In this document: piece by piece, positions 1 through 8,819 of the stretch
Numbering within the stretch: position 1 is the first letter of the stretch
Layout of the letters: the number at the start of each line of letters is the position of its first letter
NCBI RefSeq assembly: GCF_002090115.1
Contig: NZ_BBRK01000004.1
Coordinates: forward strand, 124,001-188,000
Origin: Demequina sp. NBRC 110054
Lineage (GTDB): Bacteria > Actinomycetota > Actinomycetes > Actinomycetales > Demequinaceae
Direction: 5' to 3'
Length of the DNA: 64,000 nucleotides
Notes under the pieces: generated by a model
Database searches by the model: none
What the model saw: the letters and a program-made list of their open reading frames with translations, nothing else
What the model was told of the DNA's origin: nothing
Made by a program: the position numbers and the translations under genes

Positions 1-135
1 CGGTCGCGACCGCTCGTCGAACGAGGGCAACGGCATGGCTCCACCTCCCGGCCTGCTACGAGGCCTTGCGTACAGTGGAGCATGGCACCGGGAGCACGCC
101 CGGGACAACTCTCCGTCTCACCCCGAGGAGATCAG

Positions 136-501
136 ATGGCCTCGATCCTCATCGTCGACGACGACCCGGACATCGCCCTGCTCGTGAGCCACAAGCTCCG
201 CGCGGCGGGCCACGACATCGCGGTCGAGGTCGACGGCGTCGCGGGCCTCGAGGCGATCAGGCGCTCTCACCCCGACCTGGTCGTGCTCGACTGGATGATG
301 CCCCGCATGAACGGGCTCGACGTGTGCGTCGAGGTGAGGAACGACGCGTCGATCTCGGCCACGCGGATCCTCCTGCTCACCGCGAAGGCGCAGGAGGCCG
401 ACCTCGAGCGCGCGTACTCCTCAGGGGCCGACGAGTACGTGCAGAAGCCCTTCTCGCCGCGCGAGCTCGCGGCGCAGGTCGAGGCGCTGCTCGCGCGCTG
501 A
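136..501 (+). CDS. Single-domain response regulator (CheY-like receiver)
   Basis: This 121-residue protein is a stand-alone phosphoacceptor receiver domain with no output domain. The start ILIVDDDPDI supplies the acidic pocket, the segment LVVLDWMMPRMNG holds the phosphorylatable Asp near residue 53, and the Thr of LLLTAK and the Lys of YVQKPFSPREL complete the active site. The ATG at 136 is chosen because GAGGAG sits five bases upstream; an in-frame ATG at 82 would add a non-conserved arginine/proline-rich tail. A -10-like TACAGT lies at 71-76. It is not next to a kinase in this window, so its partner is unknown. It may act by protein-protein contact or as a phosphorelay intermediate. Confidence 0.9.
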   Translation: MASILIVDDDPDIALLVSHKLRAAGHDIAVEVDGVAGLEAIRRSHPDLVVLDWMMPRMNGLDVCVEVRNDASISATRILLLTAKAQEADLERAYSSGADEYVQKPFSPRELAAQVEALLAR

Positions 502-583
502 GCGCTCCTCACGGCGCTGCACCGCCAGAGGCCCGCACCTCGGCGGGAGGAGCGGCTCGGCCGCTCACCCGGCGGCGAGCGCC

Positions 584-1507
584 TCAGGCGGGCGGCTCGA
601 CGTGGCGGACGTCGGGCTCCACGAAGATGAGCCGTGCCGCGGGCACCTTCTCGCGGATCCGCCGCTCGGCGTCATCGGTCTGCGCCGCGATCTCCTCGAT
701 GCTGCGCCCAGGGTCGACGCCCACCTTGACCGTGACGAGCACGTCGTCCGGGCCGAGGTGCATCGTGCGCAGGTGGATGATGTCGGTGTAGCCGGCCTCC
801 CCGAGCCCCGCGCGGATCCTGTCGACATCCTCGGGCGTCGCTGACTCGCCCAGCAGCATCTCGCGGGTCTCGCGCGCAAGCACGAGCGCGATGCACACGA
901 GCAGGAGGCCGATCATCGCGGTGCCGGCGGCGTCCCACAGCCCATTGCCGGTGATGAGCGTCATGGAGACGCCGAACAGCGCGAAGACCAGGCCCACGAG
1001 CGCACCGAAGTCCTCGAGCAGGATCACGGGCAGCTCGGGGGAACGCGAGCGCTGGATGAACTTCGCCCAGCCCACGTTGCCGCGGATCTTGTTGGACTCC
1101 TTCATCGCGGTCCGGAAGCTCATCCCCTCGAGCGCGATCGCGATGAGCAGGACGACGATCGGCACCCACTTCCAGGACTCGATCGGCTCGGGGTGCTGGA
1201 ACTTGTGCCACGCCTCGTAGAGCGCGAACAGGCCACCGAGGGTGAACAGCACGACGGCCACGAGGAAGGCGAAGTAGTAGCGGTAGCGCGAGTAGCCGAA
1301 CGGATGCTCGGGCGTCGCCTCCTTGCGGGCCTTGCGTCCGCCGATGAGGAGCAGGAGCTGATTTCCGGAGTCGGCGACCGAGTGGATCGCCTCGGCGAGC
1401 ATCGATGACGCTCCCGTGAGGCCCCACGCGGCGAACTTGGTGACGCCGATGCCGAGGTTGGCGCTGAGTGCGGCGACGATCGCCTTCGTGCCCCCTTCGG
1501 CGGACAC
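584..1507 (-). CDS. Cation diffusion facilitator family transporter
   Basis: This is a 307-residue inner-membrane divalent-metal/proton antiporter of the CDF family (Zn, Co, Fe or Mn efflux). About five or six hydrophobic segments are visible. The metal-site motif HSVADSGNQ (HxxxD) lies in the second helix, the second acidic motif LLEDFGALVG lies further on, and a cytoplasmic ferredoxin-like C-terminal domain follows (from about residue 205). The GTG start at 1507 shares its first base with the stop of the phosphomannomutase gene (TAGTG), so translation is probably coupled to it. An upstream in-frame ATG would extend the protein back into manB in another frame and was rejected. The substrate metal cannot be told from sequence. 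Confidence 0.88.
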   Translation of the reverse strand: MSAEGGTKAIVAALSANLGIGVTKFAAWGLTGASSMLAEAIHSVADSGNQLLLLIGGRKARKEATPEHPFGYSRYRYYFAFLVAVVLFTLGGLFALYEAWHKFQHPEPIESWKWVPIVVLLIAIALEGMSFRTAMKESNKIRGNVGWAKFIQRSRSPELPVILLEDFGALVGLVFALFGVSMTLITGNGLWDAAGTAMIGLLLVCIALVLARETREMLLGESATPEDVDRIRAGLGEAGYTDIIHLRTMHLGPDDVLVTVKVGVDPGRSIEEIAAQTDDAERRIREKVPAARLIFVEPDVRHVEPPA

Positions 1508-2919
1508 TAGGCCTGCCTGATGACTGCGAGCGCCTCGTCGCGCACCTGCTCCATGGTCGCGGCGTCCGCGGCCTCGACGTTGAGCCGCAGCAGGGGCTCG
1601 GTGCCCGACGGACGGACGTTGAACCACCAGCGGGGCTCGGAGTCCCAGTGCTCGACCGTGAGGCCGTCCATCTCGTCGAGCGTCACCCCGTCGCGCCCGT
1701 CGAAGGCGGCGCGGATGCGCGCGACCGCGGCCTTCACGTCGGGGACCGTCGAGTTGATCTCGCCCGACGCGGTGTAGGGGTCGAAGTCGGCGAGCATCGC
1801 GCTCAGCGGGCCGTCCTGCGAGCCGAGCGCCGCCATGACGTGCAGGGCCGCGAGCATGCCCGAGTCGGCGTAGAAGAAGTCCCGGAAGTAGAAGTGGGCG
1901 CTGTGCTCGCCGCCGAACACCGCGTCGTTCTCCGCCATGAGCGCCTTGATGAAGCTGTGGCCCACGCGCGAGCGCACCGTGGTGATGCCGTCGGCGCCGA
2001 GCAGCTCGGGCACGGCCCGCGACGAGATCACGTTGTGGATCACCGTGGCGGTCTCTCCGGAGGCCCGCACGCGGGCCGCCTCGCGCAGCCCGACGAGCGC
2101 GGTGATAGCCGAGGCGCGCACCACGGCGCCCTTCTCGTCGACCACGAAGCAGCGGTCCGCGTCGCCGTCGAACGCGAGCCCGAGGTCGGCGCCGTGCTTC
2201 ACCACCGCCGCCTGCAGGTCGCGCAGGTTCTCCTCCTCGAGCGGGTTGGGCTCGTGGTTGGGGAACGTGCCGTCAAGCTCGAAGTACAGCGGCTCGATCT
2301 CGAGCGGCAGCGCGGGCAGGCCTGCCTCGGAGCCGAGCACCGACGGCACGGTGTACCCGGCCATCGCGTTGCCCGCGTCGACCACGACCTTGAGGGGGCG
2401 GATCGACTCGAGCGGCACGAGCGAGCGCAGGAACTCTCCGTACTCGCGGATCATGTCGCGCTCGGACACCGTCCCGCGAGCCTCGGCGACCGGCACGCCC
2501 TCGTCGACATAGGTCGTAGCGAGCTCGCGTACGAGCCCCAGGCCCGTGTTCTCGCCCACGGCGCGGGCGCGCGAGCGGCACATCTTCATCCCGTTGTAGG
2601 CGGCCGGGTTGTGGCTCGCCGTGACCATGACGCCGGGCATGTTCAGCGCGCCGGTCGCGTGGTAGAGGCCGTCGGTGCTGCACAGGCCGATGCGGACCAC
2701 GTTCACGCCGCGGTCCGTGAGCCCCGCGACGACGGCGTCGACCAGGCCGGGCCCCGAGTCGCGCATGTCGTGGCCGATGGCCACCGTCCCCTCCCCCTCA
2801 GGAAGCACGATGGTGTCTGCGAATGCGGCGCCGATCGCGTGCGCGATCTCCTCCGTCAGCTGCTCCCCCACGATGCCTCGAACGTCGTATGACTTGATGA
2901 GTCCACTCAGATCGGTCAT
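1507..2919 (-). CDS. manB: Phosphomannomutase/phosphoglucomutase
   Basis: This 470-residue alpha-D-phosphohexomutase interconverts mannose-6-phosphate and mannose-1-phosphate, feeding GDP-mannose for envelope glycoconjugates. All four family signatures are present: the active-site phosphoserine loop TASHNPAAYNGMK (near residue 100), the metal loop DGDADR (near 245), the sugar loop GGEHSAHFYF (near 325) and the phosphate loop RPSGTEPLLR near the C-terminus. The ATG at 2919 starts MTDLSGLIKSYDVRG, the conserved N-terminus; a TAGCCT -10 hexamer ends seven bases upstream. The M. tuberculosis orthologue (Rv3257c, ManB) has the same DUF3499 and whiB2 neighbours. A dual phosphoglucomutase activity is possible. 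Confidence 0.93.
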   Translation of the reverse strand: MTDLSGLIKSYDVRGIVGEQLTEEIAHAIGAAFADTIVLPEGEGTVAIGHDMRDSGPGLVDAVVAGLTDRGVNVVRIGLCSTDGLYHATGALNMPGVMVTASHNPAAYNGMKMCRSRARAVGENTGLGLVRELATTYVDEGVPVAEARGTVSERDMIREYGEFLRSLVPLESIRPLKVVVDAGNAMAGYTVPSVLGSEAGLPALPLEIEPLYFELDGTFPNHEPNPLEEENLRDLQAAVVKHGADLGLAFDGDADRCFVVDEKGAVVRASAITALVGLREAARVRASGETATVIHNVISSRAVPELLGADGITTVRSRVGHSFIKALMAENDAVFGGEHSAHFYFRDFFYADSGMLAALHVMAALGSQDGPLSAMLADFDPYTASGEINSTVPDVKAAVARIRAAFDGRDGVTLDEMDGLTVEHWDSEPRWWFNVRPSGTEPLLRLNVEAADAATMEQVRDEALAVIRQA

Positions 2920-2926
2920 GGCGCCC

Positions 2927-2932
2927 AGGCTA
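2927..2932 (-). promoter_or_regulatory. Candidate -10 element for manB
   Basis: TAGCCT on the minus strand ends seven bases before the manB ATG, which would leave a leader of about one base. No convincing -35 is seen at 17 bases. Confidence 0.4.
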
Positions 2933-2967
2933 GCGGTCAACGATGACGGCGGCATTGCGGGCGTGGG

Positions 2968-3324
2968 TCAAATATCTGACGAGACAACTCTCAGGTGGCC
3001 GCGACGGGGCTCGGACGACGGCGGTGCCACCGGGATCGCAGGTGCCGGGCGCGGCGGTGCCCCTGCCTCGCGCACAGCGCGCGCGAGCGCGTCGAGGTCG
3101 TCGGGAGACGGGCCCGGATCCACGTAGTCCTGCTGGATGTGCACGACGTCCCAGCCGCGCGGCGCCGTGAACCGGCTCGCATGATCCGCGCACAGGTCGT
3201 AGCTGTGAGGCTCGGCCGAGGCGGAGAGCTGTCCCACGACCACGGTCGAGTCGGCGTAGACGTACGTCAGCGTCGCCGCGGCGGACCGCGTGCAGCCCGT
3301 CTTGGAGCACTGTCGGGAGGCCAT
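2968..3324 (-). CDS. DUF3499 family protein
   Basis: This 118-residue actinobacterial protein of unknown function begins MASRQCSKTGCTRSA. It has a Cys pair near the N-terminus (C6, C11), a later Cys in YDLCADHASR and the motif WDVVHI, the recognisable core of DUF3499 (Rv3258c in M. tuberculosis). The Cys/His pattern suggests a small metal-binding fold, which is inference. The C-terminal 35 residues are proline-rich and poorly conserved. It lies 48 bases upstream of manB on the same strand and is probably co-transcribed with it. The upstream in-frame extension to 3786 overlaps the divergent gene and was rejected. Confidence 0.85.
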   Translation of the reverse strand: MASRQCSKTGCTRSAAATLTYVYADSTVVVGQLSASAEPHSYDLCADHASRFTAPRGWDVVHIQQDYVDPGPSPDDLDALARAVREAGAPPRPAPAIPVAPPSSEPRRGHLRVVSSDI

Positions 3325-3422
3325 CACGGAAGGGACGGTACCTCCGTCCGGGTCACGCCTGGGCGAGGCACGCCGAAGGCGACCGGCCCGGGCGCCGCCG
3401 ACCCTCGACGGCTCGCCGGGCG

Positions 3423-3428
3423 TAGGGT
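3423..3428 (+). promoter_or_regulatory. Candidate -10 element for the zincin-like gene
   Basis: TAGGGT is followed by seven bases and then the ATG at 3436, which predicts an essentially leaderless message. No Shine-Dalgarno sequence is present. Confidence 0.45.
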
Positions 3429-3435
3429 CTCTCGC

Positions 3436-3834
3436 ATGGCACGCCGCGACCGTCACGGAAGGGGGCTTCGCGCCCCTGTGATCCCCGCCTCCCTGCCGGG
3501 CCATCGCAGCCGGGGCGAGCGCTTCGACGCGCTCGTCGTCGAGGCCGCGGAGAGGCTCGAGCCGCGCTGGGGCAGCCGATGGGGCCGGGTCGAGTTCGGC
3601 GTGGAGGACGTACCGCCGTCCGACCCTAGCCCGTGGGAGGAGGGCGTCCCGCTCGGCAGGCTCTTCCCCGAGGACATGGGACAGCCGGCGCGCGTCGTGG
3701 TCTACCGAAGGCCATGCGAGGAGCGGGCCGAGGGCACGGAGCTGCCCTTGCTCGTGCGCGACGTGGTCGCCGAGCAGCTCGCGCATCTCCTGGGCTGCGC
3801 CCCGGAGGACGTCGACCCCGACTTCGGAGGCTGA
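3436..3834 (+). CDS. Zincin-like metallopeptidase family protein, degenerate active site
   Basis: This is a 132-residue member of the small metallopeptidase family (formerly DUF1025) found beside DUF3499 in actinobacteria (Rv3259 position). The family fold is recognisable from FDALVVEAAERLEPRWG at the N-terminus, the central IVVYRRP-like strand (VVVYRRPCEER) and the C-terminal helix. The zinc motif HExxHxxG is replaced by AEQLAHLLG, so both metal-binding His are lost and only the Glu remains. Peptidase activity is therefore doubtful. The ATG at 3436 is supported by the -10 hexamer just upstream. The stop is five bases from the stop of the convergent DUF5719 gene. Confidence 0.82.
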   Translation: MARRDRHGRGLRAPVIPASLPGHRSRGERFDALVVEAAERLEPRWGSRWGRVEFGVEDVPPSDPSPWEEGVPLGRLFPEDMGQPARVVVYRRPCEERAEGTELPLLVRDVVAEQLAHLLGCAPEDVDPDFGG

Positions 3835-3839
3835 CCGCC

Positions 3840-5174
3840 TCAGGGGACGTACGGAGCGTCGACGACCGACAGCTCAGTGTCGAGGATCGTCGCGGGAAGC
3901 ACGCGCATCGAGGCGATGAAGCCCTCCTCGCCGACGATCTGCACCCCCCACGCCGCCCTGCCCTGCAGGGTGAGCCTCGTGCCGGCCTCGACGCTCGCGA
4001 CCCTGAGGCGCGTGAGCGCGCCGGCGGAGGTCTGCACCTCGGTCACCTGCTCCCCCGCATCGTCCAGCACCGTGAGCGTCGTGGCGCTCGGCGTGTACGC
4101 GACCAGCACGCCCTCCTCGCCCGGCCAGTAGACGCCCTGGTCCTGCGTGGAACCGGTGGCCGCCGGCTGCTGCTCCGCTGCCACCCAGGTCCGGTCGTAC
4201 GCGACCGAGCCCTCCTCGCCGATCTCGGACGCGCGCGACACCGTGATCTCAGCGGCGGCCGCGACGGGCGAGTCCGACTCGATCGCCACCGACCCTCCCG
4301 CCGTGTCTGGGACCGTCACCTCGGTGACCACCCCCGGCTCGAGCTCGACCTCGGCGACACCGGACCATGCGACCTCGCCGTCCGCGTTCGCGAGCGACAG
4401 CGACACCGTCCCACCCTCGGGAGCCACGAGCCGCAGCACCGCAGAGGAGTCGAGTCCACGCGCACCGACCAGCGGCACGACGAGCGAGGTGCCGAGCTCG
4501 GTGACGGACGCGATCCAGTCGGTGCCCGCGGGCTGCAGGCCGTCGAGCGCCGAGTCCTGGATCGCGGCGACGATGCCGGCCCCAGTCGCATCGACGCGCA
4601 CCGCGGTGGCCTCGATGCCGTCCTGGATCGCCTCGAGCAGCACGTCCTCGACACCGCCCGCCCCGACCGCGACGACGTGCTGCGCGTCGATTCGCCCCGA
4701 GCCGCTGTACAGGGTGACCGTCGCCTCGACGTTCGACTGCGTGGGGTTGACGAGCACGAGCCGCGCCGACGAGCCGAGCGCCGTGGACCCGCCGACGAGC
4801 CATTGCGTCGTCGCCGGGGTGGCGCACGCGAGCGCGGCGTATCCCGCGATGTCGCCGTCGGACACGCGCTCGATCGAGGCCCCGAACAGCCCCTCCACCA
4901 CCTCGGCGTCGTCGTCCTCGGCGTCGCCGCCGAAGATCTCTCGCGAGCGCTCGGTGGGGTCGGAGGAGAAGTCGTCCCCCTCGATCGAGCCCACGGGCAC
5001 TGCCAGCTCCCCCGCGCACGCGGCGGGCTGCATCGCGGGCGTCACGGTGATCGAGGTCGCCTCCGCGGCGACGGGCGACGCTGATCCCACGGCGGTGCCG
5101 GCGAAGGCCGCCCCGAGCAGGAGCCCGGCGGCGGCGAGCCCCGTCAGGGCGGCGACGAGTCGGCTGCGAGTCAT
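3840..5174 (-). CDS. DUF5719 family secreted/anchored protein
   Basis: This 444-residue exported protein has an N-terminal signal or anchor segment (MTRSRLVAALTGLAAAGLLLG, residues 1-21), followed by a beta-rich extracellular region with many Thr/Val/Ser residues and very few Lys. Such proteins (DUF5719) accompany the large glycosyltransferase, WhiB2 and ManB in actinobacterial envelope loci; their biochemical role is unknown. The ATG overlaps the glycosyltransferase stop codon by four bases (ATGA), so the two are translationally coupled and probably act together outside or at the membrane. The family assignment rests mainly on context and overall character. Confidence 0.75.
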   Translation of the reverse strand: MTRSRLVAALTGLAAAGLLLGAAFAGTAVGSASPVAAEATSITVTPAMQPAACAGELAVPVGSIEGDDFSSDPTERSREIFGGDAEDDDAEVVEGLFGASIERVSDGDIAGYAALACATPATTQWLVGGSTALGSSARLVLVNPTQSNVEATVTLYSGSGRIDAQHVVAVGAGGVEDVLLEAIQDGIEATAVRVDATGAGIVAAIQDSALDGLQPAGTDWIASVTELGTSLVVPLVGARGLDSSAVLRLVAPEGGTVSLSLANADGEVAWSGVAEVELEPGVVTEVTVPDTAGGSVAIESDSPVAAAAEITVSRASEIGEEGSVAYDRTWVAAEQQPAATGSTQDQGVYWPGEEGVLVAYTPSATTLTVLDDAGEQVTEVQTSAGALTRLRVASVEAGTRLTLQGRAAWGVQIVGEEGFIASMRVLPATILDTELSVVDAPYVP

Positions 5175-8100
5175 GAGGACTCCCTTCCGCGAGAGCGGTG
5201 CAGCGGGACGGAGGACAGCAGCACCCAGCCGCACACGATCGCCGCGGCCCACAGCCACGTGGCGTGCTCGGGGTCCTCATAGCTGATCCGCAGCGTTCCG
5301 GATCCGTCGATCGCCCAGGCGTTCCGACCCGACGCGTCATCCACCCTCGCGAGCGCGACGCCGTCGAGCGTGGCGTGCCAGCCCGCATCCTCCGACTCGG
5401 CGAGGACGACCGTCCCGTCCTGAGCGTCGACCTCGAGCGCGCCGGACGCATCGGACATGGGCACGGTGACCGTCGCGTCGCCCTGCTCGAGCCACGCGCG
5501 CGACGCCTGCGTGCCGTCCGCGCGGACGACGCGGTAGGGGGTGCCGTAGTCGCTCGCGCCGATCGCGACGATGTCATCCACCTGCGTGAGCGCGGAGACG
5601 AGCCCGTCGTCGCCGGGGGCGACCACGACGATGCCGATGCCCCACTGCGCGAGGGTCACGGCAGCACCGTCCGCACCGCCCGCGAGCAGCGCGACGGCCT
5701 GCGCCAGGTCGGCGGGGGAGGCCACGCCGTCGGCTGACGGGCCGCTGAGGGGCACGCCGTGCGCGTCACGCTCGGCCGCGCCGAGCACGCGCACGGTGCC
5801 GTCCGTGGCGAGCACGGTGTACCGGATCGTCCCGTCGTCATCCGAGTCGAGCACGAGCGCGCGCTGACGGGAGGCGGACTCCTGGTCCAGTGCCGTGGCG
5901 AGCGGCAGCACCCTCGTCACCGAAGACGTCGCGGCGGTGGCCGACGGCTCGGAGACCGTGAGGGCCGCCACGTGACCCGCGAGCACGAGCGCGACCGCGC
6001 CGAGCGCGACCGCGTAGCCGGTGCGGCGCCACGCGAGCCTCCTCGACCGCTGCCCCGTCTGCCAGGCACCGGACGATGCGGCAGCCGCGGCGATGATCAG
6101 GCCGAGCGCCATGAGGGACGAGCCTGCTCCGGGCCAGCCTGCGGTGATCTCCCCACCGACGCCGTCGATCGAGCCGACCGGCGTCCGCTGAGACACGATC
6201 GCGGCTCCGAGGCCCAGGGCCGCGACGACGGTCAGCGCACGCACCGCCCACGCGGTCCGCAGGGAGACCAGCGCGAGCGCGGCGGCCCCGAGCACGCACA
6301 CGCCCACGACGACAGCGAGGTAGGCGCTCACCGCGCCGAGGTCTCCGTCCGCCGCGTCGCCCAGCCCCGCGGCCGACAGGTCACCCGAGACACCGCCCAG
6401 CAGAAGGGTCCATGGCGACAGGACCGTCGACTCTCCTGCCGGGCCCACGTCGCGCGCGAGGATGCGCGCCGCATCGCCCCACGTCCCGCGGCTCACGGCC
6501 GCGACGATCGCGGGTCCCGACACGACGAGCGCCGGGATCGCGACGCTCCAGGTGCGGAGACGGGCTCCGCGCGCGAACGCGCCGGCGACGATCACCACGA
6601 GCAGGAGCGGCGCCAGCAGGACGGGGGCGGCCGCGACCGCGACCGCGGCCGAGAAGGCGGCTCCCGCGGAGGCGCTGGGCGAGGCCTGGGCGATCCGCGG
6701 GTACTCGCCGTCGCCCACCGGCTCGCCGCGATGCCAGCCCGCGCCGCGCACGATCCCGAACAGCACCCAGGGCAGAGCCAGGTGCGCGATCACGGCGCCG
6801 ACCCGACCGTCGGAGACCGCCACGAGGAACAGCGGCCACATCGCGTAGGCGAGCGCGGCGGCGCCCCTGGCCCATGCCGAGCGCACGACTGCGCCGGCTG
6901 CCGCCCAGCCGCCGAGGGCGGCGATGAGCGGCGCGAGTCCCAGCAGCAGCGCGAAGCCGACGCGCAGACCGCCGGGGATCGCGGCGAGCGGAAGCATGAG
7001 GGACGCGTACGCAGAGTCGAGCGCGGGGCCCCCGAAGCCCGACTGGTCCCACGCGGTCACGACCCGCGTCCAGACGTCGGAGAACGACAGGTCGGTCACA
7101 CCGAGGACGGCGCCGCTCAGCATCTCTCCTCGCGCGAGCCCCACGAACCAGTCGGCGTGCAGGGCGAGCGAGACCACGAGGGCGAGCAGGGCGGTGACCG
7201 CGAGGCCGCGCCGCCGCCGCCCCGCCGCGACGGCGAGCTCGGCCCGCTCGACGTCGCTCGGCGCGTGGCTCTCGCGCCATGCGTCGTAGGCGCCGAGCTC
7301 CGCGACGCGGACATGATGCAGGACCTCTCGAGGCGTCGCGAGCAGGGGGCGCTCGATGCTGGTCGGCACCGCGGATGCCTTCCGGACCACACGTCGGCTG
7401 CGTGGTAGCGATCCGAGCCTTCCGAGCAGCCGCCAGGGAACCCCGAGCTCGGAGAACGCCGTGCGACCGTCGTTCTGGGCGATACGGAGCACGAGCCTCG
7501 CCGGCACCGCGAGGAAGGACCAGAGCACAAGCAGCGGCACGACCGCGGCGGGCGCGTACGCGAGCGAGTGGTACCACTCGCCGGTCCGCCTGGCCGCGTA
7601 GCTGGACGCGCGGCCTCGGGCCGACCCGGTCCGCTCGCCGTTGAGGCCGTCCTGCGCATGGCGGATGCGTGCCGCAGGGACGACGACGACGTCGTATCCC
7701 GATCTCCAGGCGCGCCGGCACAGGTCGAGGCTCTCTCCGAAGCCACGGTACGCATCGTCCGTGCCGCCCGACTCGACCCACCAGTCGCGGCGCACGAGCG
7801 CGCCCGCGAGGCTGACCGCCAGCACGTCGTCGCGGGAGTCGTGCTGGCCCTGGTTGACGTCGTCCTCCTCGACCAGGGAGACGCGCCGCGCGCCCACCCG
7901 TGAGGTGGTCGCCGCAAGGCCGACCAGTCGGCTGGGCTCGTCCCACCGGACCTGGGCGGCGCCGATGATGACGGCCCTGCGACGCTTGCGAGCAGTCGCG
8001 GTGAGCACGGAGAGCGCGCCCGGCAGCGGCGCCGTGTCGTCATGGAGCAGCCACAGATAGTCGCGGTCGAGATCGGGGTGCCTGGCAAGCGCCGAGTCGA

Positions 8101-8302
8101 CGGCCTCACGGTAGGTCGCCCCGGGCGCGGAGACGATATCGCCGCGCAGCCCTGGCGGAAGCTCGGGGGCGTCGCCACCGACGACCACGACGTCGAGGGT
8201 GTCGTACTCGTGCTCGGCCAGCGTTCCGAGCACCGCGGTCAGATGCGCGGATCGGCCGTCGGAGACGACGATCGCGCGCACGACAGGACGCGCCGTGCTC
8301 AC
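5171..8302 (-). CDS. Large membrane glycosyltransferase (GT2 domain plus polytopic C-terminal region)
   Basis: This 1043-residue protein starts with a family 2 glycosyltransferase domain (residues 1 to about 260). It shows the nucleotide-sugar fold RAIVVSDGR, the DxD-type metal motif LLHDDTAPLPG near residue 90 and the acceptor-side acidic motif FGESLDLCRRAW near 200. Many hydrophobic helices then run from about 255 to 770, followed by an extracellular beta-rich region and a final membrane helix near the C-terminus. It probably transfers a sugar from a cytoplasmic donor to a lipid-linked or exported glycan. The GTG start at 8302 has a GAGGGA ribosome site and lies 24 bases after the whiB2 stop. 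The sugar and acceptor are unknown. Confidence 0.87.
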   Translation of the reverse strand: MSTARPVVRAIVVSDGRSAHLTAVLGTLAEHEYDTLDVVVVGGDAPELPPGLRGDIVSAPGATYREAVDSALARHPDLDRDYLWLLHDDTAPLPGALSVLTATARKRRRAVIIGAAQVRWDEPSRLVGLAATTSRVGARRVSLVEEDDVNQGQHDSRDDVLAVSLAGALVRRDWWVESGGTDDAYRGFGESLDLCRRAWRSGYDVVVVPAARIRHAQDGLNGERTGSARGRASSYAARRTGEWYHSLAYAPAAVVPLLVLWSFLAVPARLVLRIAQNDGRTAFSELGVPWRLLGRLGSLPRSRRVVRKASAVPTSIERPLLATPREVLHHVRVAELGAYDAWRESHAPSDVERAELAVAAGRRRRGLAVTALLALVVSLALHADWFVGLARGEMLSGAVLGVTDLSFSDVWTRVVTAWDQSGFGGPALDSAYASLMLPLAAIPGGLRVGFALLLGLAPLIAALGGWAAAGAVVRSAWARGAAALAYAMWPLFLVAVSDGRVGAVIAHLALPWVLFGIVRGAGWHRGEPVGDGEYPRIAQASPSASAGAAFSAAVAVAAAPVLLAPLLLVVIVAGAFARGARLRTWSVAIPALVVSGPAIVAAVSRGTWGDAARILARDVGPAGESTVLSPWTLLLGGVSGDLSAAGLGDAADGDLGAVSAYLAVVVGVCVLGAAALALVSLRTAWAVRALTVVAALGLGAAIVSQRTPVGSIDGVGGEITAGWPGAGSSLMALGLIIAAAAASSGAWQTGQRSRRLAWRRTGYAVALGAVALVLAGHVAALTVSEPSATAATSSVTRVLPLATALDQESASRQRALVLDSDDDGTIRYTVLATDGTVRVLGAAERDAHGVPLSGPSADGVASPADLAQAVALLAGGADGAAVTLAQWGIGIVVVAPGDDGLVSALTQVDDIVAIGASDYGTPYRVVRADGTQASRAWLEQGDATVTVPMSDASGALEVDAQDGTVVLAESEDAGWHATLDGVALARVDDASGRNAWAIDGSGTLRISYEDPEHATWLWAAAIVCGWVLLSSVPLHRSRGRESS

Positions 8303-8326
8303 GACCCGTCCCTCGCGGAAAGCCGA

Positions 8327-8647
8327 CTAGACAGCGCGCCGCTTGAGCTTGCGACGCTCGCGCTCAGAGAGCCCACCCCAGATCCCAAAACGCTCATCGT
8401 TCTCAAGAGCGTAGTTCAGGCATTCCTGACGGACCTCGCACGACGCGCACACCTTCTTCGCCTCGCGTGTCGATCCACCCTTCTCGGGGAAGAATGCCTC
8501 AGGATCTGTCTGAGCGCACAGAGAGCGCTCCTGCCATGCCAGCGGTCCGTCGTCCTCCACCGCGTCGAAGATGTCGACCACGGGTGCGAGCGTCGGTGCT
8601 GGCGCGCCGGCGTCCGAGGGGACTGTGCCGTCGTAGATGCTCCACAT
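8327..8647 (-). CDS. whiB2: WhiB-family iron-sulfur regulator, WhiB2/WhmD type
   Basis: This 106-residue WhiB protein binds a [4Fe-4S] cluster through Cys44, Cys67, Cys70 and Cys76. It carries the beta-turn signature GIWGG (residues 88-92) followed by a basic C-terminal tail (ERERRKLKRR) that contacts DNA or sigma factor. Gene order (manB, DUF3499, zincin, glycosyltransferase, LCP genes) identifies it as the WhiB2/WhmD lineage, which is linked to septation and cell division in mycobacteria and streptomycetes. The ATG at 8647 has GGAGGG seven bases upstream, and a strong promoter lies at 8696-8724. An upstream in-frame start at 8680 lacks a ribosome site. Confidence 0.93.
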   Translation of the reverse strand: MWSIYDGTVPSDAGAPAPTLAPVVDIFDAVEDDGPLAWQERSLCAQTDPEAFFPEKGGSTREAKKVCASCEVRQECLNYALENDERFGIWGGLSERERRKLKRRAV

Positions 8648-8695
8648 AGGCTTCCCTCCGATTCGCCGCGGGGGAGCCACCCCCGCCTACAGGGA

Positions 8696-8724
8696 ATTAC
8701 ACCCGTGTCATCCGCGTCCGTCAA
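8696..8724 (-). promoter_or_regulatory. Primary-sigma promoter of whiB2
   Basis: On the minus strand TTGACG (8719-8724) and TGTAAT (8696-8701) are separated by exactly 17 bases, a near-consensus housekeeping promoter. The predicted start near 8689 leaves a 5' leader of about 40 bases that includes the whiB2 ribosome site. Confidence 0.75.
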
Positions 8725-8805
8725 GTCGAGAGTGACATCCTGCACTGGGTGCAGGGACGATGGAAACGGAGCGATCCCTCGCGCAGACGCGAGTCACTCG
8801 ATGAC

Positions 8806-8811
8806 TAGGAT
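8806..8811 (+). promoter_or_regulatory. Candidate -10 element for the first LCP gene
   Basis: TAGGAT ends eight bases before the GTG at 8820 and predicts a start about two bases ahead of the codon. No clear -35 is seen. Confidence 0.45.
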
Positions 8812-8819
8812 CGGACGTC

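Noticed and set aside
584..1627. Longer start for the cation diffusion facilitator
   Set aside because: The extra 40 residues are Arg-rich translation of the manB gene in another frame; the GTG at 1507 overlaps the manB stop and gives the normal family length.
1468..2892. Long open frame opposite manB on the plus strand
   Set aside because: Its product is rich in His, Arg, Val and Asp as expected for antisense of high-GC codons, and the minus-strand frame encodes a complete phosphomannomutase.
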